This document shows, one piece after another, positions 44,569 to 53,577 of a stretch of DNA of 64,000 bases. How positions within the stretch are numbered: position 1 is the first letter of the stretch; each line of letters starts with the position of its first letter. Below the pieces are notes generated by a model. The model was given only the letters and a program-made list of their open reading frames with translations. It was not told where the DNA came from and did no database searches. Made by a program: the position numbers and the translations under genes. Source of the DNA: Tautonia marina. GTDB lineage: Bacteria; Planctomycetota; Planctomycetia; Isosphaerales; Isosphaeraceae. The stretch spans positions 1-64,000 of the forward strand of contig NZ_WEZF01000023.1 of NCBI RefSeq assembly GCF_009177065.1, read 5' to 3'.

Positions 44569-45657
44569 ATGACATGTTGGGACAACGGCCGCTCCATCAA
44601 CGACTTTGCTGACGAACGATTGCAACGTTCTTCGAGGTTCATTTTGTCGATTCAGACTTCACATCCGAAGCAACACCGTCTGGAATTAATCCGCGTCAAA
44701 CCGTCCGAGGTGTTTGAATCCGAAACACTGAATGAGACGGTCAAACGCGGCCTCACCCATCAACCCAAGTACTTACTCTGCCGATTTATTTACGACGCGA
44801 TCGGCTCGGAGTTGTTCGAACAGATCTGCGATCAACCGGAATATTACCTGACCCGCACCGAGGACGCGATTCTTCGAGACCACGCCGAGAACATGGTCGA
44901 TGGCTGGGACGAACCGCCCACCATGATCGAACTGGGGAGCGGAAGTTCCACGAAAACGCGCCGATTGATCGAGGCCGCTCTCGAACGCTACGGCTCCCTT
45001 CATTACGTTCCGATCGACATTTCGGAAACCATTCTCGAAGAATCGGCCCGGACTCTGATCGACGATTATTCCTCAGCATTGCACGTCACCGGTATCGTGT
45101 CGGATTACGACTCTGCTCTGCGTGTTGTGGCCGATCGCATCAAAGGCCCCAAGCTTCTCGTTTTCCTTGGCTCAAGTCTCGGCAACTTTGACGATGAGGA
45201 TGCCGTCGAACTTCTGCGACGGATTCAGACAACCCTCTCGACCGATGACCGATTTCTGTTCGGCACGGATCTGGTCAAGGATGCGAAGGTTCTCGAAGCG
45301 GCTTACGACGATTCCGCAGGTGTGACGGCCCGATTTGGGAAGAACATTCTCACGCGGATCAACCGAGAACTCGGCGGCAACTTCGATCTCGACTGCTTTC
45401 GCTATGAAGCTCGGTTCTCTGCCGAGCATCATCGCGTTGAGATGCGTCTGATCAGCGAGGCCGATCAGATCGTTACCATTCCAAAGCTTGATCTTGTCGT
45501 GCCATTCAGATCAGGAGAATCGATTCATATCGAGAATTCTCACAAGTACACACCGACTCTTCTCGATCAACTTGCCAAGCGATCTCGATTTGTCGAGGAA
45601 ACGTCATGGACTGATCCGGATGGATATTATCGCGTCCAGCGATGGCATGTGTCTTGA
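44569..45657 (+). CDS. egtD: L-histidine N-alpha-methyltransferase EgtD
   Basis: A 362-aa SAM-dependent enzyme that trimethylates histidine to hercynine, the first step of ergothioneine synthesis. Typical features are LTHQPKYLLCRFIYDAIGSELFEQI near residue 60, PEYYLTRTEDAIL near 90, the SAM-binding MIELGSGSSTKTRRLIEA near 118 and FLGSSLGNFDDEDA near 198, and GTDLVKDAKVLEAAYDD near 236. The C-terminus has HIENSHKYT and TSWTDPDGYYRVQRW. The first 35 residues lack family similarity, so a downstream start is possible. The gene is visibly less GC-rich than its neighbours and faces egtB tail to tail. Confidence 0.93.
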   Translation: MTCWDNGRSINDFADERLQRSSRFILSIQTSHPKQHRLELIRVKPSEVFESETLNETVKRGLTHQPKYLLCRFIYDAIGSELFEQICDQPEYYLTRTEDAILRDHAENMVDGWDEPPTMIELGSGSSTKTRRLIEAALERYGSLHYVPIDISETILEESARTLIDDYSSALHVTGIVSDYDSALRVVADRIKGPKLLVFLGSSLGNFDDEDAVELLRRIQTTLSTDDRFLFGTDLVKDAKVLEAAYDDSAGVTARFGKNILTRINRELGGNFDLDCFRYEARFSAEHHRVEMRLISEADQIVTIPKLDLVVPFRSGESIHIENSHKYTPTLLDQLAKRSRFVEETSWTDPDGYYRVQRWHVS

Positions 45658-45679
45658 CGTGCCCACGCAAAGCACACCG

Positions 45680-45707
45680 ATGAGGGACGACATTGACCGT
45701 CCCTCAT
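45680..45707. terminator. Bidirectional terminator between egtD and egtB
   Basis: ATGAGGGACG at 45680-45689 pairs perfectly with CGTCCCTCAT at 45698-45707 across an eight-base loop. It stands 23 bases after the egtD stop. AT-rich DNA follows on the plus side, and the minus strand downstream of egtB also has T-rich stretches, so it probably serves both convergent genes. Confidence 0.65.
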
Positions 45708-45759
45708 TCTCACAATAACACACACGCACCAATAAATATCAACACATAAATATTTGTTT

Positions 45760-47067
45760 TTAGATCAGCTGAGCAAGCCGGATTCCGGAAAACTGCCAGC
45801 GAGCATCTGTGTAGAAGAAATTGCGATAGGTCGGGCGAAGGTGATCTCGGGGAGAAACACAGGATCCTCCCCGAAGCACCTGCTGATTACACATGAATTT
45901 TCCATTATATTCTCCAACAGCTCCCGAGGCGGGACGGAACCCGGGGTAGGGAAGATAAGCGCTTGCCGTCCATTCCCAGACATCCCCGAAAAACTGGTCC
46001 GGTTCGGTGTCCGTACCGGAGATGGTGGGAGCGGGATGATAGCGGCGCGAGTCCAGGAAATTCCCGGAGATGGCGACATCAGCCGCTGTCTCCCACTCAG
46101 CCTCGGTGGGCAATCGAGCGCCTGCCCATCGGGCAAACGCATCGGCCTCGTAATAGCTGACGTGGCAGACCGGTTCAGCGGGATTGACTGGCAGCATTCC
46201 CGCAAGTGTGAAGGTCCACCACTCGTCCCCCTCACGCTCCCAGTACAGAGGTGCAACCCATCCTTGCTGCTGGACGGTGGCCCAGCCATCTGAGAGCCAG
46301 GCATCAGGCCGGGAGTAGCCGCCATCTGCCATGAATGCCAGGTACTCACCATTTGTGACCGGTCGTGATGCGATACGGAAGCCGTTGACGAATTCCCGAT
46401 GCCGGGGACCTTCATTGTCGTAGGCGAATCCGTCTCCCTCATAACCCACCCATCGAACGCCTTCGGGATAGGCCAACCACCGCAGTGCGGGGGCGTTTTC
46501 CATCGAAGCCGGATCTCGGTGTTTGTAGACCGGGCGAAGCGGATTATGCCACAGAGCGTGCTTCAGATCGGTCAGCAAGAGCTCTTGATGTTGTTGTTCG
46601 TGGTTCAGGCCAAGGGTCAGCAAGGGGCGAATACGATGAAGCAGGTCCAGGTCAGCGCCGTCCAGGAATTCCGTCATGCTTCGGTCGACCGCGGCGCGAT
46701 ACTCGAAAACCTCCTGGACCGAGGGGCGTGTGATGAGTCCTCGTTGCGCACGGGAAAGCCGTTGACCGACCGCGTTATAATAAGAATTAAACAGATATGA
46801 AAATTGAGGATGATGAACGCGATAGCCTGGTGCAAACGCAGCCAGAATGAATTCCTCGAAGAACCAGGTCGTGTGCGCCAGGTGCCATTTGACAGGGCTG
46901 GCGTCCGGCATCGACTGCACGACGAAATCCTCGGGATTCAGCGGCTCACAGAGGGCAATCGAGGTGTGTCGGACTGAGGTGAAGTTTTGGATCAGGACAT
47001 CTGATGCAGGGAGATTGTCCGTCGAGCCGCCAGCTGCCGGAAGCGAGGTGTGGGGCGATGACGTCAT
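45760..47067 (-). CDS. egtB: Ergothioneine biosynthesis sulfoxide synthase EgtB
   Basis: A 435-aa non-haem iron enzyme that joins hercynine to a thiol donor (gamma-glutamylcysteine or cysteine) using oxygen. The N-terminal DinB-like domain carries KWHLAHTTWFFEEF near residue 60 and the iron site NHEQQHQE at 155-162 (H156, H160, E162). The C-terminal formylglycine-generating-enzyme-like domain shows RWVGYEGDGFAYDNEGPRH, GDVWEWTASAYLPYPGF near 360 and LRGGSCVSPRDHLRPTYRNF near 395. All iron ligands are present. The ATG without the 13-residue extension has GGAG upstream. It converges on egtD. No egtA, egtC or egtE is visible. Confidence 0.94.
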   Translation of the reverse strand: MTSSPHTSLPAAGGSTDNLPASDVLIQNFTSVRHTSIALCEPLNPEDFVVQSMPDASPVKWHLAHTTWFFEEFILAAFAPGYRVHHPQFSYLFNSYYNAVGQRLSRAQRGLITRPSVQEVFEYRAAVDRSMTEFLDGADLDLLHRIRPLLTLGLNHEQQHQELLLTDLKHALWHNPLRPVYKHRDPASMENAPALRWLAYPEGVRWVGYEGDGFAYDNEGPRHREFVNGFRIASRPVTNGEYLAFMADGGYSRPDAWLSDGWATVQQQGWVAPLYWEREGDEWWTFTLAGMLPVNPAEPVCHVSYYEADAFARWAGARLPTEAEWETAADVAISGNFLDSRRYHPAPTISGTDTEPDQFFGDVWEWTASAYLPYPGFRPASGAVGEYNGKFMCNQQVLRGGSCVSPRDHLRPTYRNFFYTDARWQFSGIRLAQLI

Positions 47068-47723
47068 TGCGAACTCCGGATGGCTGACCTTCGAGGAGAG
47101 TCTCACGACCTGTTCTAGAGCCCCCTCACGGAGGCGTCAAGCCGTCCACCATGACCGGCTGACTCGTCGCGACGGAAAAACTTGAGAAAGATTTTCAGAA
47201 AAACGCAATTAAGCCTGCCCTTTCTCACGATGATGAAGAATAGAACGCCACGACGGTTGCACCACTCACGAGGGCCGGGGCTGGTATCAATGAGTCCCTC
47301 CAAGGCTCTCAACCGACTCTTGCAACGACTGCTTGATCCCGTTCGACGATGATTGCCGAGCGGTACCCCGAAGAATCCGAACGTGCGGGAGCGTTTCACG
47401 TCAAGGCACAACCGAGGATTGTCGCGTCGCTGACGATGGGGATTCCTCAATTGACGTGCAGATGAGATGCCAACGGGTTGCGACGGAGTTGACCTGGTTC
47501 GACATCGGACCAGACGCAACACCACGATCACACCCTCTTGAAGTTCGGCCTTCGGTCATCGCTCGCTCAGGTGCAGCTCAAGACAGCCAACGGTTCTGGA
47601 ATTCCGCGTGTAAGACACCAAGATCAACCGCTCCGGCCCGGCTCGGGTCTGGGCCACGTCCACGATGCCCTATCGGTCGCCTCCCGTCGAAAGGGACGGT
47701 GCCCATTCGGCAAAGGTCCGACC
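47068..47723. other. Gap between egtB and the phage-like cassette
   Basis: A 656-base stretch. The part near 47175-47245 is AT-rich and probably holds the egtB promoter. From about 47330 on the open frames have poor composition and no family resemblance; in particular no small terminase gene is seen where one would be expected. No tRNA, attachment site or integrase is visible at this border of the cassette. Confidence 0.4.
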
Positions 47724-49265
47724 ATGCCGAAACGAACACGAGAAAAACCCGAATCGCTCGAGATCGGACTTGAGTCGCGCCCCGACTCTGAGCGGAGCTT
47801 GCGGCGATGGGTCCGAACCTATGCCGGCCTCTGGATTCCGCACCGAGCGGTTTGTCGCGGGCATCAGTCACCCTGGCGTTTTTTCGCCGACGTCTTCCTC
47901 AATCGCCCTCCGGTCGCGTTGGTTCTGGGTCCCAGAGGAGGAGGGAAGTCGTACCTGTCAGCCCTTGAAACCCACCTGACGAGCCGGTTCGATCCCGAGC
48001 ATGGAACGCGACTCCTGGGCGGCAGTCTCGCTCAGTCGCAACAGGCCCACGAAGCGCTCGCCCACCTGGCCCAAGACGACCCGGCTCTGGAGAAACTCAC
48101 TGAATCCAAGGCGATTTATGCAAACGGCTCTGAGGTTCGCGTGCTGGCCGCTTCACCCACCAGCGTCAGAGGGCCTCATGTGCCGAGCCTGAAGCTCGAC
48201 GAGGTCGATGAGATCGACCCTGATTGCCGAGACGCCGCGCTAGGCATGTGCATGAATCGAGGATCAACCTCTGCCTCGGTTCTGATGACCTCGACCTGGC
48301 ACCGTGTCGATGGCCCGATGTCGAAACTCATCGAGCGAGCCCGAGCCGGCGAATTCCCGTTGTATTCCTTCTGCATCTTCGAGGTCTTGCAACGCTGCCC
48401 CGAGGAACGAAGCGGCCCCAACCTGGAAAAATGCCACGAATGTCCGCTCGTCTCCTGGTGCCACGAAGACCGCGACGACGACCCGCTCAACCGACCGAAA
48501 GCCAAGCGAGCGACCGGGCACTACGGAATCGACTCCCTGATCCAGAAGGCTCGCGTGGTCAGCCGACGGACCTTCGAAGCCGACTACCTTTGCCGCGGCC
48601 CCAAGGCCGATGGCCTCTGGTTCGCCGAGTTCGACCCCGTGGTCAACGTCTGCACGTCAGCGGAATACGACCCGAACTGGCCGGTGCATCTGGCCGTCGA
48701 TTCGGGTGTCTACACCGGCGCAGTCTTCTTCCAGGTCGTGCCGAAACCGACTCCCACCGGCATGGTCGACGAGGTGCACGTCTTCGCCGAATACCTTCAA
48801 GACAACACCCCTGCCGAGCACGACGCGAGGGCCATCCTCGAAGTCGCCCGACAGCATTGCAACGGCCGAATCGCCATCGCCTCCACGGATCCGGCAGGCA
48901 ATTCCAGAACCGCCGTCGGGCCCACGGTCCTGGGTGAATACGAACGAGGGGGGTTAAAAAACCTTCAGTTCTGGCCAAGCGGCGCGTCCGTCACCGACGG
49001 TCTGGCCCTGGTCGAATCTTTCCTGAGACCGGCCGACGGCGGAACCCGGTTGCTCGTTCACCCGCGTTGCGAGGACACCATTCGAGCCTTCCAGCACTAT
49101 CGTCGAGCCAAGCGGGCCGGCCAATGGACCGATCAGCCCGAAGACCCCCAGCATCCTCACGAGGACCTTCTCGACGCCTTGCGAGGAGGGCTCCGAATTC
49201 GATACCCGCAGGGCCGCTGCCCACCACCGACGATGAACCGCGTTCCCGCCCGCAATGTGTTCTGA
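47724..49265 (+). CDS. Phage-type terminase large subunit
   Basis: A 513-aa DNA-packaging motor. The ATPase domain has Walker A VLGPRGGGKS (69-76) and Walker B LKLDE (158-160), with the MTSTWHR coupling motif near 188. The nuclease domain has acidic residues in HLAVDSGVYTG (D326), STDPAGNS (D389) and PHEDLLDALRGG (E480, D481, D484), so both activities look intact. A four-cysteine insert at C225, C237, C240 and C246 joins the domains; some phage terminases of this type share it. The ATG fits the family; the longer frame is not similar. It opens a same-strand cassette with portal and capsid genes. No small subunit is visible. Confidence 0.9.
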   Translation: MPKRTREKPESLEIGLESRPDSERSLRRWVRTYAGLWIPHRAVCRGHQSPWRFFADVFLNRPPVALVLGPRGGGKSYLSALETHLTSRFDPEHGTRLLGGSLAQSQQAHEALAHLAQDDPALEKLTESKAIYANGSEVRVLAASPTSVRGPHVPSLKLDEVDEIDPDCRDAALGMCMNRGSTSASVLMTSTWHRVDGPMSKLIERARAGEFPLYSFCIFEVLQRCPEERSGPNLEKCHECPLVSWCHEDRDDDPLNRPKAKRATGHYGIDSLIQKARVVSRRTFEADYLCRGPKADGLWFAEFDPVVNVCTSAEYDPNWPVHLAVDSGVYTGAVFFQVVPKPTPTGMVDEVHVFAEYLQDNTPAEHDARAILEVARQHCNGRIAIASTDPAGNSRTAVGPTVLGEYERGGLKNLQFWPSGASVTDGLALVESFLRPADGGTRLLVHPRCEDTIRAFQHYRRAKRAGQWTDQPEDPQHPHEDLLDALRGGLRIRYPQGRCPPPTMNRVPARNVF

Positions 49266-49343
49266 TGCGAGGCGATGCCGATCGGACGGAGCCGGAACCC
49301 CAGAGGACTCACCACCATCGCGTTCGCTAGCCCAAAGACTCCC

Positions 49344-50969
49344 ATGATGCACCATCGTGAATCACTCGAACTGATCAGCCGCAGACACGTGGAATGGCAA
49401 GAGCACCACCAGCGCTGGCGCTGGCTGCTCGACTCACTCGAAGGGGGTGAGCGTTACCGCCACGCCGTCTATGGCTACGACCGACGCGGGTTGCCCGTCC
49501 GCAACCTGATTCGTCACAAACGTGAATACCCCGATCCGAGAGAGGCCGATAGCTTCGCTCCCCTCCCGGGAACCGACCCGTTCACGCCGCTCTCCGGATT
49601 CGGAACCGATCCCGCCACCCTGGCCACCGATGACGATTACGAACTCCGGCGCGCCCGGACTCCCGTCCCGACCTTCCTGGCCGAGGCCATTGAAACCCAT
49701 CTGGCCCGCCTGTTTGCCCGGGAGGTCAAGCGATCCGGACCAGACGCCTTGATGGACTGGTGGCAAGATGTGGATGGATGCGGCACCACCATTGATCAGT
49801 GGATGGCCGAAACCGTCGCGCCGCTCTTGCTGACCCTGGGGCAGCTCGACATCTGCTTCGATCATCCCCCCGCCCCTGCCGGCGAGTCGATCGAAACCGG
49901 AGCCGATGTCGTTCGACTCGGGCTCGACACCTGCGTTGCCTCCTGCATCTTGCCGGAGAACATGCTCTGGTGGCGGCTCGATGACCAGGGGAAACGCTAC
50001 CTCGAATGCCTCGTCCTCGAACGTCACGACTCCGGCGAAACGATCAACACCTGCTATCGTCACTGGACGAGTGAAGGTTCCACACTCTATGCCGAGGATG
50101 GAGAGGTTCTTGCCAAAACGCCCCACCCATTCGGTCAGGTGCCCATCATCCGGCTCTTTGATCGACGCAAACCCCGCTGCCGCAACATCGGACAGTCTCG
50201 ATATGAAGGGATCGCCGAACGTCAGCGCGAATATTACAACCGCGACTCCGAGCTGATCCTCTCCGACACGACCCAGGCTCACCCCTTGCTCCAGGGGCCC
50301 GAAGACTACGTCCAGCCGGACGGTTCGGTGCCGATTGGGCCGGGCTGGCTCCTGCCGAAGAAGAAAAACTCCCAGGGCGGTCAGACGACTTACGAAGGAT
50401 TCGACATCGTTGAATTTCCAAAGGATAGCGCCGAGTCGATCCGACGGAACAAGGCCGACCTGCGCGACGACGTCGATCGGGATGCCTCATTAATCCGTAC
50501 TCCCGTTCGAGAGGCCGGTGCCCAGTCGGGGCTGGCCAAGATGCTCGATCAGGCCGACGGCAACAACCGCCTGGCCAAGATTGCCCGGGTCCTCGCTCAG
50601 GCCGAACGCGTGGTGGCCGAGTTCGCGCTGACGGTCCTGAGCGATGGTCCCCCCCCTGTCTCGACGGTGGCCGCGATTGAAATCGTGTATCCCGCCGAGT
50701 TCGACCTCTACACCGCCGATGCGGTGGCACGGGCTACGGCCGACTTCCAGGCCCTTGCCACCCGGGCTGGTACCCTGCCCACCTGCGAAGGCCTGATGCT
50801 GGCCCGCCTGCTTCGCCTCTGCCTCCCGGGTCTGAGCGACCCTCAATATGCCGAGTGCGAACAGGAGATTGCCAACTACCTTGCCTGCAAAGCTCAGAGG
50901 CAAGATACGGGCCTCCCTTCCGACCAGATCGACCCTCGCGACGTTTTCCAGGACATCAATGTTCTCTGA
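49344..50969 (+). CDS. Portal-like protein
   Basis: A 541-aa protein in portal position, between terminase and scaffold. The N-terminal half is globular and mixed. A middle segment RNIGQSRYEGIAERQREYYNRDSELI, LDQADGNNRLAKIARVLAQAERVVAEFAL near residues 395-425 and a polar C-terminus fit portal proteins, whose long helix lines the DNA channel. Length (500-600) and gene order agree with the family. Two ATG codons stand side by side. The role as dodecameric DNA gate is inferred from order and pattern; no catalytic motif is expected. Confidence 0.7.
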   Translation: MMHHRESLELISRRHVEWQEHHQRWRWLLDSLEGGERYRHAVYGYDRRGLPVRNLIRHKREYPDPREADSFAPLPGTDPFTPLSGFGTDPATLATDDDYELRRARTPVPTFLAEAIETHLARLFAREVKRSGPDALMDWWQDVDGCGTTIDQWMAETVAPLLLTLGQLDICFDHPPAPAGESIETGADVVRLGLDTCVASCILPENMLWWRLDDQGKRYLECLVLERHDSGETINTCYRHWTSEGSTLYAEDGEVLAKTPHPFGQVPIIRLFDRRKPRCRNIGQSRYEGIAERQREYYNRDSELILSDTTQAHPLLQGPEDYVQPDGSVPIGPGWLLPKKKNSQGGQTTYEGFDIVEFPKDSAESIRRNKADLRDDVDRDASLIRTPVREAGAQSGLAKMLDQADGNNRLAKIARVLAQAERVVAEFALTVLSDGPPPVSTVAAIEIVYPAEFDLYTADAVARATADFQALATRAGTLPTCEGLMLARLLRLCLPGLSDPQYAECEQEIANYLACKAQRQDTGLPSDQIDPRDVFQDINVL

Positions 50970-51112
50970 TCACCCTTGAGTCACCGGCCCGGACGGTGAC
51001 ATCACGCTCGAATCTGTTCTTCACCGTGAAATCAACCATCAAAACACGTCCGGATGACCCGACTCGGGCCAGAGCCGGAGCCATTCCGGAACCTCAAAAC
51101 GAGGGGACTGTC

Positions 51113-51232
51113 ATGGCTCACGAAATGATTCCGCAATTGCTCGCCGCCATGGTCGTCAGTCTGTTCCTGCTGTCGGCCCTGACCACCGTGGTCATCCCCA
51201 TGGCGTTTGGACTCTTCGACCGCCGCCCCTGA
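51113..51232 (+). CDS. 39-aa single-span membrane protein
   Basis: A tiny protein with one hydrophobic helix (about residues 8-32) and the end FGLFDRRP. GAGGGG is correctly spaced upstream of the ATG. It lies between portal and scaffold genes. Its size and single span recall small holin-like or particle membrane proteins, but nothing proves a lysis role. Confidence 0.6.
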   Translation: MAHEMIPQLLAAMVVSLFLLSALTTVVIPMAFGLFDRRP

Positions 51233-51256
51233 TTTCTCGACCTCCGAGTATGGATC

Positions 51257-51886
51257 ATGACGATGTATCGCATCCTGTTGAATCCAGACACCACTGACGA
51301 AGGGACGCCGGTCGCCGACGAGATGGTCAGCATCTCTGCGTCGGATCTGGAAGCCCTTCGGGCGGCCGCCGCAAGTGCGAAGAAGATCTCCGAGGCGAAT
51401 GATCGAGCCGCCGAGCGATCCCTCGCCAATGATCGCCTGCGAGAGGAGGAGATCGCCCGTTGGTCGAAGAAGGCCGAGGACTGGGAACGAGCCTTCAAGA
51501 CCGCCACCAAGGAAAAAGAACTGGCCACCGTCCTGGCCAGCCGTCCCCTGGTTCAGGGGGCCGCCTCTCAGCTCATCAAGCTTTGGCGAGATGAGCTGGA
51601 GGTCATCGACGACGCCGGCCAGATTCGTGTCGCAACCCGAGACGGGCGTTCCGTCTCCGACGCCGTCAACGCCTGGCTGGCCAGTTCCGAGTATGCCCAC
51701 TTCTCCCGGCCGAGTTCTCGGGGAGGGACCACGCCACCCGGCGATTCCCGATCCACCGCGACCGCGCCGGCCGCCCCCCCACCGAAGAACCTGGGGGAAG
51801 CGGTCTTGATGCGATGGCGAGAGGCACTCCAGGGCAATCGCCAGGACCCCGATGCCCCCATCGGGCTTGGCCGCCGTCGCTTCTGA
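51257..51886 (+). CDS. Scaffold-like protein
   Basis: A 209-aa charged protein immediately before the capsid gene. Residues 28-85 are helical and coiled-coil-like (ALRAAAASAKKISEANDRAA, then RLREEEIARWSKKAEDWERA), and the C-terminal third is a proline/serine-rich linker ending in a basic RRRF tail. This is the usual design of capsid scaffolding proteins, which bind the coat by a basic C-terminus and leave before packaging. No protease gene is seen. The function is inferred from position and architecture. Confidence 0.6.
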   Translation: MTMYRILLNPDTTDEGTPVADEMVSISASDLEALRAAAASAKKISEANDRAAERSLANDRLREEEIARWSKKAEDWERAFKTATKEKELATVLASRPLVQGAASQLIKLWRDELEVIDDAGQIRVATRDGRSVSDAVNAWLASSEYAHFSRPSSRGGTTPPGDSRSTATAPAAPPPKNLGEAVLMRWREALQGNRQDPDAPIGLGRRRF

Positions 51887-51959
51887 AGGATGATCCCACC
51901 GACCGTTTGTTCCTTCGATTCCATGGTTTCCTTGAACTTCACTTGAGAAAGACAGACCA

Positions 51960-53102
51960 ATGTCCACCACGTTCCTGCAAGGCATTCAGCGCGCGTCCGA
52001 CCACCAGGCCCAGATCCGCAACGACGTTCACGTCGTCGCCACCAACTGGTTCGTCAACCGATGCCCCCTGGTCACCCGCTTGCCACGTCTGCCGGTCGGT
52101 TCCACCACGTTCTCGATGGTCAACCGGGCGTTCCGGAAACGGCTCGCAACCCTGACCGCCGCCGTGGCGGTTGGCGACGAACAGATCGCGTTCGATGATG
52201 CCAGCTCGTTCATGATCGGCGACGTGCTGGAACTGCCGTCGGGCGAACGCGTCGAGGTCCTCGAATTCCCGGAAGGCTCGACCGTCATCGTCAAGGTCCG
52301 CCGCGCCGTGGAGGGAACGACCGCGGCCACTGCGGCCATCGACGACGAGGTCCGACTCATCGGCAACAGCCGATCCGGCTCCGAGATCAACCAGAGCGCC
52401 GTTGCCTTGCAGCCGACCGGCATCGCCCAGTACTGCCAGACCTGGCAGCACCCGGTTCAGGTCGGTGGCTCGCTCCAGTCGAGCCTCGGCTATCAGACCT
52501 CGCCCGGCATCCAGACCCCGTTCGACCAGCACCGAATGGACGCCCTGCAGAACCTGCTCGATGACATGGAAGTCTCCTGCTACTACGGCCTCGGCGAGTC
52601 TCCCACCGTCTCCGGTCGGCCGAAGCAGCGCGGCCTGCGAGCCTTGCTCACGACCAACCGGATCACCGCGCCGACCAGCGGCAGCGGCTACAAGCCGAGC
52701 GACCTGGTCCGAGACACGCTGGAACGCTGCCGGGCCAACGGCGGCTCGCCCGACGTTCTGATGGTCTCGACCAACTTCATGACCGGCCTGGCCATCTGGG
52801 GGCACGCGGCCCAGCGAATCGACGCCGGTGTCAACGTCTTCGGGTTGCCGATCGACGTCTTCGAGGCTCCCTTCCTCGGCGGCATCTCGCTCATCGAAGC
52901 CCCCTTGCTCCGCCCCTTCACGGCCATCGCCCTGACCAGCTCCGAGGTCCGGCTCCGCATGAAGCGCAACGAGTACTGGAATCCTCGCGGGAGCCGGGGC
53001 GACGCCCTCGAAGGCGACTGGATCGCCGAAGGGGCCATCGAGGTCGAGAACGAGGCTCATCACGCCTGGCTCGAAGGCATCACCGCCTTCTCGGCAAGCT
53101 AA
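51960..53102 (+). CDS. Major capsid protein, SU10/DUF5309-like
   Basis: A 380-aa protein that fits the HK97-fold coat proteins of the SU10/DUF5309 type. NRCPLVTRLPRLPVGSTTFS near 33, an inserted beta domain VGDEQIAFDDASSFMIGDVLELP near residues 73-125 and QYCQTWQHPVQVGGSLQSSL near 157, with the LDDMEVSCYYG helix near 200, follow that family's pattern. The C-terminal half contains MVSTNFMTGLAIWG and RMKRNEYWNPRG. It should form the particle shell. A strong hairpin follows it. Confidence 0.78.
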   Translation: MSTTFLQGIQRASDHQAQIRNDVHVVATNWFVNRCPLVTRLPRLPVGSTTFSMVNRAFRKRLATLTAAVAVGDEQIAFDDASSFMIGDVLELPSGERVEVLEFPEGSTVIVKVRRAVEGTTAATAAIDDEVRLIGNSRSGSEINQSAVALQPTGIAQYCQTWQHPVQVGGSLQSSLGYQTSPGIQTPFDQHRMDALQNLLDDMEVSCYYGLGESPTVSGRPKQRGLRALLTTNRITAPTSGSGYKPSDLVRDTLERCRANGGSPDVLMVSTNFMTGLAIWGHAAQRIDAGVNVFGLPIDVFEAPFLGGISLIEAPLLRPFTAIALTSSEVRLRMKRNEYWNPRGSRGDALEGDWIAEGAIEVENEAHHAWLEGITAFSAS

Positions 53103-53133
53103 CGCCACGCCAATCCGCCAGGTAAACGCTTTC

Positions 53134-53162
53134 GCTGGGGACCCGATTTCCGGGTCCCCAGC
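53134..53162 (+). terminator. Strong hairpin after the capsid gene
   Basis: GCTGGGGACCCG (53134-53145) and CGGGTCCCCAGC (53151-53162) pair perfectly with a five-base loop, 32 bases after the coat gene stop. No T run follows. It may end or attenuate transcription so that capsid mRNA exceeds that of the downstream genes. Confidence 0.6.
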
Positions 53163-53205
53163 ATTCGCTCGCATCGCGACGTGCGATCACGCAAAGGACG
53201 CAGTC

Positions 53206-53577
53206 ATGACTCCACCCCGATTCCATTTCCGTGGCTACCCGGAATTCCTCGCCGCCGCCGCCGAACACGCCGGCCGCCCCGACCTCGCTGGTCCTGCCGG
53301 ACGGGTCGAAGCACTGGCCGCTCTTGCGGTTCTTTGCTCCCAGGCGGTCGAGGCCGACCGCGACCGAGCCACGGCCATCCTCCAGCAGGCGGCCGAGTTC
53401 CGCCACCAGCTCAAAATCTCGTTCGACGCCGCGGACGCCATGCTTCGTGCCGTGGCAACCGCCTGTGGCGCCGACAGCATCATCGCAACCCCGCAGGATC
53501 CGTCCAGGCAATCGTCCGGGAAACGATCTCGACGCCGAAAACCGTCACCCGATTCGACCCCCCACGAGGCACCATGA
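53206..53577 (+). CDS. Cassette protein, unknown (123 aa)
   Basis: A 123-aa alanine-rich helical protein (VEALAALAVLCSQAVEADRD, ATAILQQAAEFRHQLKISFD) with a basic serine/proline tail containing GKRSRRRKP. I do not recognise it. It is coupled to the next gene by an ATGA overlap and lies just after the coat gene, where head-decoration or connector proteins are often found. Confidence 0.6.
   Translation: MTPPRFHFRGYPEFLAAAAEHAGRPDLAGPAGRVEALAALAVLCSQAVEADRDRATAILQQAAEFRHQLKISFDAADAMLRAVATACGADSIIATPQDPSRQSSGKRSRRRKPSPDSTPHEAP

Noticed and set aside
47333-47723. Small terminase gene before the large subunit
   Set aside because: Open frames here lack the helix-turn-helix design and have skewed composition; no ribosome-binding site supports them.
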